Source: a bacterium
GTDB taxonomy: Bacteria > UBP14 > UBA6098 > JAFGQG01
Length of the DNA stretch: 11,803 nucleotides
Reading direction: 5' to 3'
Assembly: GCA_016930435.1 (NCBI GenBank)
Contig: JAFGGQ010000005.1
Location: forward strand, 1 to 11,803
The position numbers were made by a program, and so were the translations under genes. Below are positions 6,807 through 11,803 of the stretch, one piece after another. The notes under the pieces are model-generated. The model did no database searches and had not been told where the DNA came from. It saw only the letters and a program-made list of their open reading frames with translations. How positions within the stretch are numbered: the stretch's first letter is position 1; the number at the start of each line of letters is the position of its first letter.

Positions 6807-8129
6807 GTGACTCATCAAGAAATCAAGGAAAAGATAAAGGAGAATAACGTTAAAGTTATTCGATTGTGGTTCACTGATATATTGGGCCGTTTAAAGGGTT
6901 TTAATTTGGGAATAGACGAGCTGGATCGGGCATTGAGTGAAGGTATCGGATTTGACGGCTCGTCCGTGGAAGGCTTTGTCAGGATAGAAGAAAGCGATTT
7001 GATCGCAAAACCGGACCCCGATACATTCATTATTTTCCCCTGGGAGATCGGAGGGGCCGTTTCCGCAGTAATGATCTGCGATATCCTTTACCCGGACGGA
7101 TCACCCGTAAAATCCGATCCCCGGTATGTGCTCCGCCAAACCATCAGGAAAGCTGCAGATATGGGTTTTGATCATTATTATACCGGACCCGAGCTAGAAT
7201 ACTTTTATTTCTCAGATGATAAGAACCCTTGCCCATTGGAAAAAGGGGGTTACTTCGACGTGCTTCCTCTTGACCTTTCTTCCAAAGCCCGAAAGGAAAC
7301 ATTTTTGACCCTGGGTCAGTTCGGAGTTCAGGTGGAAGCATCTCATCACGAAGTGGCTTCGGGCCAACACGAAATTGACTTTCGCTATCAGGATGCCATC
7401 AGAATGGCGGATATCATGGTTATCGCTAAGGTTACCATAAAAGAGATTGCCCGTCAGAACAATATCTACGCTACCTTTATGCCAAAACCCATTTTTGGAA
7501 TCAATGGCAGTGGAATGCATGTTCATCAGTCCCTTTTCAGGGGTGATCAAAATGCTTTCTACAGCCCTGACGATAAATACAACCTTTCGAATGTGGGTAA
7601 AAGCTATATCGCCGGACTTCTGAAACATTCCAGGGAATTTACAGCCATTACCAATCAGTGGATTAACTCATATAAAAGATTGGTTGTCGGTTATGAAGCC
7701 CCGGTTTATATCTCCTGGGGCAGGAATAATCGCTCCGCATTAGTCCGCGTCCCGGCTTTTAAAGAGGGGAAAGCAAACTCCTGCCGGGCTGAATTGCGCT
7801 CGCCGGATCCCGGTACTAATCCTTACCTCTGCTTCAGTGTAATGCTTAATACCGGCTTGATCGGGATACAAAAAAACTATGAATTGCCCAGCCCCGTGGA
7901 AGAGGATATTTACACCCTTCCAGAAGAGACCAAAAAACTATACGGTATAAGCTCACTGCCCGACAGCCTATATGCCGCTGTTGAAGAGATGGAAAATTCA
8001 AAACTGATCAGGGATACTCTTGGAGACGAACTCTTTGATAAATATATCAAAAACAAAAAAGCCGAATGGGAAGCCTACCGCATACAGGTTACTAATTTTG
8101 AATTGACCAATTATTTGCCCAATTTATAA
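6807..8129 (+). CDS. glnA: type I-alpha glutamine synthetase
   Basis: The enzyme condenses glutamate and ammonium with ATP to give glutamine and is the main entry of ammonium into metabolism; it works as a cytosolic dodecamer. With the start at 6807 the product has 440 residues, the usual GSI-alpha length. Visible motifs are the latch DGSSVEGF (50-57), metal ligands E129 and E131 in GPELEY, E182 and E189 in HHEVASGQHEIDF, H238 in GSGMHVH, the Glu297 flap in GYEAPVY, and R306/R309/R314 plus R327 and R331 for ATP and glutamate. EGFVRIEESD keeps the arginine (R59) linked to glutamine feedback inhibition in GSI-alpha. The short length and missing beta-type insertion argue against adenylylation control. 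AGGGAG (6795-6800), 6 nt before the GTG, fixes the start; a longer frame from 6729 overlaps the preceding gene and was rejected. The flap has V294 where proline is usual (RLVVGYEAP). It is likely transcribed with the gene at 5795. Confidence 0.97.
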   Translation: MTHQEIKEKIKENNVKVIRLWFTDILGRLKGFNLGIDELDRALSEGIGFDGSSVEGFVRIEESDLIAKPDPDTFIIFPWEIGGAVSAVMICDILYPDGSPVKSDPRYVLRQTIRKAADMGFDHYYTGPELEYFYFSDDKNPCPLEKGGYFDVLPLDLSSKARKETFLTLGQFGVQVEASHHEVASGQHEIDFRYQDAIRMADIMVIAKVTIKEIARQNNIYATFMPKPIFGINGSGMHVHQSLFRGDQNAFYSPDDKYNLSNVGKSYIAGLLKHSREFTAITNQWINSYKRLVVGYEAPVYISWGRNNRSALVRVPAFKEGKANSCRAELRSPDPGTNPYLCFSVMLNTGLIGIQKNYELPSPVEEDIYTLPEETKKLYGISSLPDSLYAAVEEMENSKLIRDTLGDELFDKYIKNKKAEWEAYRIQVTNFELTNYLPNL

Positions 8130-8130
8130 A
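8103..8130 (+). promoter_or_regulatory. candidate promoter at the 3' end of glnA for the glycosyltransferase operon
   Basis: TTGACC (8103-8108) is followed after 16 nt by TATAAA (8125-8130), both 5-of-6 consensus matches. The -10 box lies within the palindrome CAATTTATAAATTG (8120-8133) that overlaps the glnA stop codon. The leader to the next start would be about 190 nt. The remaining 8134-8324 interval is AT-rich and shows no gene, no clear terminator and no RNA structure. Confidence 0.3.
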
Positions 8131-8324
8131 TTGTGAATTGCTGATCAACCGGATTAAATTCCACTGAATATGGTAAATTCTCATTTTATGCAAATATACC
8201 TATGCTTTCACTTTGATCCCTGTTTTTTTAGTTTTGTTCAAAAAATTAGTAATGAAATCATAAATTCAGACTGAAAATACACAAAATCCACTTAAAAACA
8301 ATACGCCAAACGGCAGCCATAAAC

Positions 8325-9074
8325 ATGATCAGGATATCCGCTATAATTATTACCAAAAACGAGGAACTGAATCTCGAACGTTGTTTAAAAAGCTTGGTAA
8401 ATATCGATGAAATTGTAATCGGGGATTCGCAAAGCACAGACCGTACACTCGAGATCGCCCAAAAATTCACTGATAAATACTATAGCGTACAATGGAAGGG
8501 TTATGGACCAACCAAACAGGAACTGATCGCTAAAACCAGTAATTCATGGATATTATGGATCGATGCCGACGAAGAACTCAGTCCCGGTCTGATCCGCGAA
8601 ATTAGTAAACTTGATCCAAACAACCAATCTGCAGCCGCATATAAAGTGCCCCGGAAGGTAAAATATCTTGGAAAATGGATCAGGCATTCCGGTTGGTATC
8701 CAGGTTACGTGACCAGGCTATTTGATAAGCATAAAGTCCGGTTCACAGATACCCAGCTTCATGAAAGACTGGAGGTGGATGGTCCTACTCAAAAGCTTCG
8801 TTACCCAATACTGCATTATCCTTACCCCAATCTGAATGAGCACTTGAAAAAGATTGACCACTACACTACTCTTTTTGCTAAGCATCAAAAGGTCAAAGGG
8901 AAAAAAGTAAGCTGGTTCGGTTTAATAGTAAGGCCATCGATTCGCTTCGTTAAAACCTATCTTATACAATTTGGATTTCTGGATGGGATACAGGGCTTAA
9001 TCATTTCAATTCTGGGATCTTATTATATATTTTTAAAGTACCTAAAATTATGGGAACTAAATCATCAAAAGTGA
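8325..9074 (+). CDS. family-2 glycosyltransferase, WaaE/KdtX-like
   Basis: The product probably transfers a sugar from a nucleotide donor onto a cell-envelope glycan such as lipopolysaccharide core. Its 249 residues are typical for the WaaE-like group. The GT-A fold starts with ISAIIITKNEELNLERCLKSL (4-24). DEIVIGDSQSTDRTLEIA (28-45) binds the nucleotide. W57 to K64 (WKGYGPTK) matches the group-specific 'W.GYG.QK' segment. WILWIDADEELS (75-86) carries the DxD-type metal site D80/D82. HSGWYPGYVTRLF and 'LHERLEV' follow as acceptor-side elements. The last ~60 residues are basic and amphipathic (IRPS-like segment and SILGSYYIFLKYL), suggesting membrane association. Its ribosome binding site is weak. 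The 3' end overlaps the next glycosyltransferase by 25 nt, so the two are very likely one transcription unit. The exact sugar and acceptor cannot be read from the sequence. Confidence 0.92.
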   Translation: MIRISAIIITKNEELNLERCLKSLVNIDEIVIGDSQSTDRTLEIAQKFTDKYYSVQWKGYGPTKQELIAKTSNSWILWIDADEELSPGLIREISKLDPNNQSAAAYKVPRKVKYLGKWIRHSGWYPGYVTRLFDKHKVRFTDTQLHERLEVDGPTQKLRYPILHYPYPNLNEHLKKIDHYTTLFAKHQKVKGKKVSWFGLIVRPSIRFVKTYLIQFGFLDGIQGLIISILGSYYIFLKYLKLWELNHQK

Positions 9075-10168
9075 TCCGGGTTTTACATCTTAGCACCGCG
9101 CATAGTTGGCGGGGCGGAGAGAATCAAATCTATAATCTTCTGAGGAGTTCACCAGCCCATTTTGAACTGTGTCAATCACTGATTTGTCATCCTCATAATC
9201 CTTTGCTTGCGAAAGCCAGAACCCTTAATATACCTGCTTTTCCGGTTAACTTCCATGGAGAATGGGATATACTCAAACTCTTTCCGCTATTTAACCTCCT
9301 CAATAAACTGAAACCACATATAATTCACAGCCACGATTCACACGCACTAAGCTTCGGTTGCCTCCTCAAAATGTTCATGCCATCTCTCAAACATGTTACT
9401 TCCCGGAGGGTTGATTTCCATACACATAAAAATCCCCCCAGCTTCTTCAAATATCATATTGGATCCGATGTTATCATCGCAATTTCCGAAGGAATCAGGG
9501 AAGTATTGCTGGAGAATGGAATAAACCCACGAAAAATAGTGACCATTCGCAGCGGAATCCACTTTGAATCATTCGATGAGGTTGGTCCGGGGGATTACCT
9601 TTATACCGATCTCCCAATCTCCAGAGAGGATATTCTGGTCATAAACGTAGCTTCACTTGCCCCTCACAAAGCCCAGAATATTCTGATTGAAGCCGCCTCC
9701 CTGGTTACCCGGGCAAACCCCAGAGTTAAATTCCTTATCGTGGGAGATGGTCCCTTATACTCCAAATTAAAAGACCAGATCATAAGAACGGGTTTGACCA
9801 AAAAGGTGATATTAACCGGTTTCAGAAAGGATATCCCCGAATTGTTGAAGGCATCGAAAATATTTGTTCTATCATCCTATCTCGAGGGATTGGGAACATC
9901 ACTGCTTGAAGCAATGAGAATGAAATTACCAATTGTTGCTACCCGTGTGGGCGGAATTCCTGAAATAGTAAGGCATTCCGTTAACGGATTGCTTATCCCC
10001 CCTTATGATCCGGCTGCCCTGGCAAATGCCATTCTAAATCTGCTCAGTAATCCGGAAAAAGCCCGGCAGATGGGTGAAGAAGGCTTCCAAATTACAAACG
10101 CTCATAGCGCAAAAAATACCGCTGAAAAAAATTACCAGGTTTATTACAATCTATGTCATCCTGCTTAA
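9050..10168 (+). CDS. family-4 (GT-B) glycosyltransferase
   Basis: This is a retaining GT-B transferase, likely adding a sugar to an envelope glycan started by neighbouring enzymes. The 372-residue length is normal. The N-terminal domain opens with VIRVLHLSTAHSWRGGENQI, where GGEN (22-25) is the glycine-rich acceptor-side loop. IIHSHDSHAL (91-100) and the 'DVIIAISEGIREVL' helix (140-153) follow. The C-terminal domain starts near ILVINVASLAPHKAQN (195-210) and carries VGDGPL, the helix 'DIPELLKASKIFVLSSYLEG', and the EX7E pair E279/E287 in YLEGLGTSLLEA with VGGIPEIV behind it. It shares 25 nt with the upstream glycosyltransferase and 16 nt with the downstream pgeF, indicating a compact operon. 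The ribosome binding site is poor, so translation may depend on coupling. An in-frame GTG at 9071 (V8) is an alternative start. The sugar specificity is unknown. Confidence 0.93.
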   Translation: MGTKSSKVIRVLHLSTAHSWRGGENQIYNLLRSSPAHFELCQSLICHPHNPLLAKARTLNIPAFPVNFHGEWDILKLFPLFNLLNKLKPHIIHSHDSHALSFGCLLKMFMPSLKHVTSRRVDFHTHKNPPSFFKYHIGSDVIIAISEGIREVLLENGINPRKIVTIRSGIHFESFDEVGPGDYLYTDLPISREDILVINVASLAPHKAQNILIEAASLVTRANPRVKFLIVGDGPLYSKLKDQIIRTGLTKKVILTGFRKDIPELLKASKIFVLSSYLEGLGTSLLEAMRMKLPIVATRVGGIPEIVRHSVNGLLIPPYDPAALANAILNLLSNPEKARQMGEEGFQITNAHSAKNTAEKNYQVYYNLCHPA

Positions 10169-10860
10169 GCTTTAAATTTCTGAACCAATTCGGGTTTATA
10201 CAAAACCACTTTAAAATTAAGGACATTCCCCCTCCCCCCCATTTTCTTTGGGAATTCTGCGTACTTACCTCTTTTCCTGATCTATCTCAGGTAGCAAGCC
10301 TTAAGCAGGAACATGGCAATCAGATATGGTCCATTTCAAATTGGGAGGAAGCATCAAAATTTTGTAATCCCCAACAGCAAATTGCAGGTGATGGTTTAAT
10401 TACTAATTTAGCAGGATTAACATTGCGGATAAAAGTGGCGGATTGTTTACCCATATATTTAGTTGATCCCCGAAATAGAGTGATATCTCTTATCCACGCG
10501 GGAAGAGAAGGATTGAGAAAGGGAATCGTTCAAACCTGCCTAAAAAAACTAACGCATCTATGGAATTCAAGCCCGAAGGATATTTATTGTCTTATCGGAC
10601 CGGGGATTAACTCGGAAAACTATCATGTAAATCGCCAGATCGCTGAACAATTCCCATCCCACCTCTCACAAAATATTGACGGTCTCCAATACAGGCTTGA
10701 TATAAAGAAGTACGCTCTATCACTGCTAATAGCAGGAGGTATTGCCCCTGAACATATCATTATTATTCCACTCGATACTTACACAGAACCTTTTCTGGAA
10801 TCCTACCGAAGGGATAAACAGCACGCTGATCGAATGGAGGCATTTTTATTGATCAGATAA
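10153..10860 (+). CDS. pgeF: laccase-domain protein PgeF (YfiH family), peptidoglycan editing factor / purine nucleoside phosphorylase
   Basis: Family members are cytosolic, zinc-binding enzymes with purine nucleoside phosphorylase and adenosine deaminase activities. In E. coli YfiH also prevents L-serine from entering peptidoglycan precursors. The 235-residue length is typical. The three metal-site residues are present: H54 in KQEHGNQ, C98 in VADCLP and H115 in HAGREG. Also seen are GDGLITN (79-85), in place of the usual ADALVT, 'IGPGINSENYHV' (148-159) and the C-terminal SYRRDK...DRM segment. Two variations stand out. HAGREG replaces the common HAGWRG, and GPGI lacks the cysteine often found at the GPC position; neither removes a metal ligand. 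The start overlaps the preceding gene by 16 nt, without a clear ribosome binding site. This places it in the same unit as the glycosyltransferases and fits an envelope or peptidoglycan link, though the family is widespread. Confidence 0.93.
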   Translation: MSSCLSFKFLNQFGFIQNHFKIKDIPPPPHFLWEFCVLTSFPDLSQVASLKQEHGNQIWSISNWEEASKFCNPQQQIAGDGLITNLAGLTLRIKVADCLPIYLVDPRNRVISLIHAGREGLRKGIVQTCLKKLTHLWNSSPKDIYCLIGPGINSENYHVNRQIAEQFPSHLSQNIDGLQYRLDIKKYALSLLIAGGIAPEHIIIIPLDTYTEPFLESYRRDKQHADRMEAFLLIR

Positions 10861-10888
10861 TTATTATAAAAGTTCTGCATTATTTTCT

Positions 10889-10908
10889 TGCTATAATTTC
10901 AAATTATA
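10889..10908 (+). promoter_or_regulatory. extended -10 promoter within a palindrome, upstream of the fibre-like protein
   Basis: TGCTATAAT (10889-10897) is a perfect extended -10 element. No good -35 box is visible, which extended -10 promoters tolerate. TATAATTT-C-AAATTATA (10892-10908) is a perfect 17-bp palindrome covering the box, followed by a TA dinucleotide run to about 10917. The start codon is 73 nt past the palindrome, giving an untranslated leader of roughly 75 nt. Confidence 0.5.
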
Positions 10909-10969
10909 TATATATATTCAATTATTGCAATAAATATTTAAATCTGGTCGTATTTTCCAAACCAATACC

Positions 10970-10974
10970 AGGAG
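10970..10974 (+). promoter_or_regulatory. Shine-Dalgarno site of the fibre-like protein gene
   Basis: AGGAG lies 6 nt before the ATG at 10981. It supports translation of this gene, whose end is beyond the window. Confidence 0.8.
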
Positions 10975-10980
10975 ATCATC

Positions 10981-11803
10981 ATGAAAAAGGTCGGTTTGTT
11001 TTGTCTAATGCTTATTGTATTTTGCTTTTCAGCCGAAGCCATCCCCAATCAGATGTTCTACCAGGGCAAAGTTACCGATACCCTGGGAGTAGGTATCACA
11101 GATACCCTTCCCATAACCTTTTCCCTTTATTCTGACTCTGTTGGAGGAACTCTTTTATGGACCGAAAATCAGGCTGATATAGTTATATTCAAAGGATTAT
11201 TCGATGTAATACTTGGAAAAACCAATCCAATACTTTTACCTTTCGATTCCTTATACTATCTGGAAATTATTGTGGATTCAGATACCTTGTCTCCCCGCCA
11301 GGAACTCTATACTCAAGCCTATGCTTTCCGGGCGAAATATGCTGATAGCGCTGCTTATGCCGACACTGCTTTCAGCGCCCTATTTGCCGATTCAGTTTTA
11401 TATCTTCCAGACACAATTTCAATCAACCAGCTTTTCGTTAACTGGATTGACCCTCTTGATTCGCCCTACGTTAATTTTAGTGCCCCCATAAAGGTTCCTG
11501 AATATATTCAGACACACCAAATATACGCTAATATGATCGATCCGGTTCCTGGTTCCGGGATCTCTGTGGTGAATTTTTCAGCGCCCATTTTCGTTCCCGG
11601 AAGGATCCGCACCGATACGCTCTACAGCCACCAGATATTCGCTGATTGGATTGACCCGTTGATAGGCGACACCATATTCTTCAGCGGACCCATCTGGGCG
11701 CCCAACTGGCCTGCCGGCGGAGCCATAGCCGATAGCGACTGGGCTCGAAACGGAAATTATTTATTCACCTTTTTTAATACCGATTCTGTTGGTATAGGAA
11801 CCA
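10981..11803 (+). CDS. secreted fibre/adhesin-like repeat protein (3' end beyond window)
   Basis: The frame is open from the ATG at 10981 to the window edge, giving 274 residues of a longer protein. It begins with a signal peptide (MKKVGLFCLMLIVFCFSAEA, cleavage near residue 20). The opening 'NQMFYQGKVTDTLG...ITFSLYSDS' and 'PRQELYTQAYAFRAKYADSA' segments match a type of surface protein common in uncultured FCB-like bacteria; this is recognised from memory. Residues 118-140 are an alanine/aspartate-rich ADSA/ADTA stretch. Three repeats of about 33 residues follow (147-178, 179-211, 217-246). Each has a '(H/N)Q(I/L)(Y/F)..(M/W)IDP' start and an 'FS(A/G)PI' core. The visible end, 'DSVGIGT', resembles the VGIGT motif of tail-fibre and intramolecular-chaperone type surface proteins. 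A trimeric, beta-structured fibre on the cell surface is plausible. No catalytic motif is seen, and a C-terminal anchor or chaperone domain would lie outside the window. Confidence 0.85.
   Translation, partial: MKKVGLFCLMLIVFCFSAEAIPNQMFYQGKVTDTLGVGITDTLPITFSLYSDSVGGTLLWTENQADIVIFKGLFDVILGKTNPILLPFDSLYYLEIIVDSDTLSPRQELYTQAYAFRAKYADSAAYADTAFSALFADSVLYLPDTISINQLFVNWIDPLDSPYVNFSAPIKVPEYIQTHQIYANMIDPVPGSGISVVNFSAPIFVPGRIRTDTLYSHQIFADWIDPLIGDTIFFSGPIWAPNWPAGGAIADSDWARNGNYLFTFFNTDSVGIGT

Noticed and set aside
7144-7628. Minus-strand frames within glnA
   Set aside because: They are shadow frames of a strongly supported conserved gene and contain no recognisable motif.
8168-8275. Short plus-strand frame of about 34 codons in the glnA-glycosyltransferase gap
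   Set aside because: It has no Shine-Dalgarno site and the product looks random.

Overview
The window looks like a chromosomal segment of a diderm (Gram-negative-type) bacterium, probably from an uncultured FCB-type lineage (Cloacimonadota, WOR-3, Zixibacteria or similar). The taxonomic call is inference. It rests on a secreted protein ending in a beta-barrel with a terminal Phe, a WaaE-like lipopolysaccharide-type glycosyltransferase, a secreted protein opening like the 'QG.(V/L)TDT.G' surface proteins of these lineages, and moderately AT-rich DNA with strong Shine-Dalgarno sites. No tRNA, rRNA, CRISPR array, prophage or transposase gene was found.

Layout. The left 447 bases hold no gene; the extreme left edge resembles a fragment of a dispersed palindromic repeat. 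Bases 448-5599 are all on the minus strand. Read in the direction of transcription they are coaBC (coenzyme A synthesis), a family-4 Fe-S uracil-DNA glycosylase, dnaB (replicative helicase; 2-nt gap, likely translational coupling), then a separately promoted secreted protein built from five ~80-residue helical repeats with a strong terminator. The repeat protein has an unusual upstream region: a perfect TATAAT preceded by three spaced TGTACCT/AGGTACA half-sites.

A divergent intergenic region (5600-5794) separates this from a plus-strand block. That block starts with a two-domain secreted protein (TolB/CsgG-like N-terminus plus beta-barrel) followed 22 nt later by a type I-alpha glutamine synthetase (glnA). 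Next comes a tightly overlapping set: a family-2 glycosyltransferase, a family-4 glycosyltransferase and the laccase-domain enzyme PgeF. Together these suggest envelope glycan assembly plus nucleoside or peptidoglycan quality control. After a 120-bp AT-rich gap with an extended -10 promoter, a secreted fibre/adhesin-like protein with three ~33-residue repeats begins and runs off the right edge.

Most genes are core housekeeping. The least explained parts are the ESGN-repeat protein with its operator-like promoter, the TolB-like/beta-barrel protein beside glnA, and the truncated repeat surface protein. I see no defence system or other clearly new multi-gene system. Several gene starts were moved from the longest reading frame to the codon with a proper ribosome binding site (1862, 5599, 6807).
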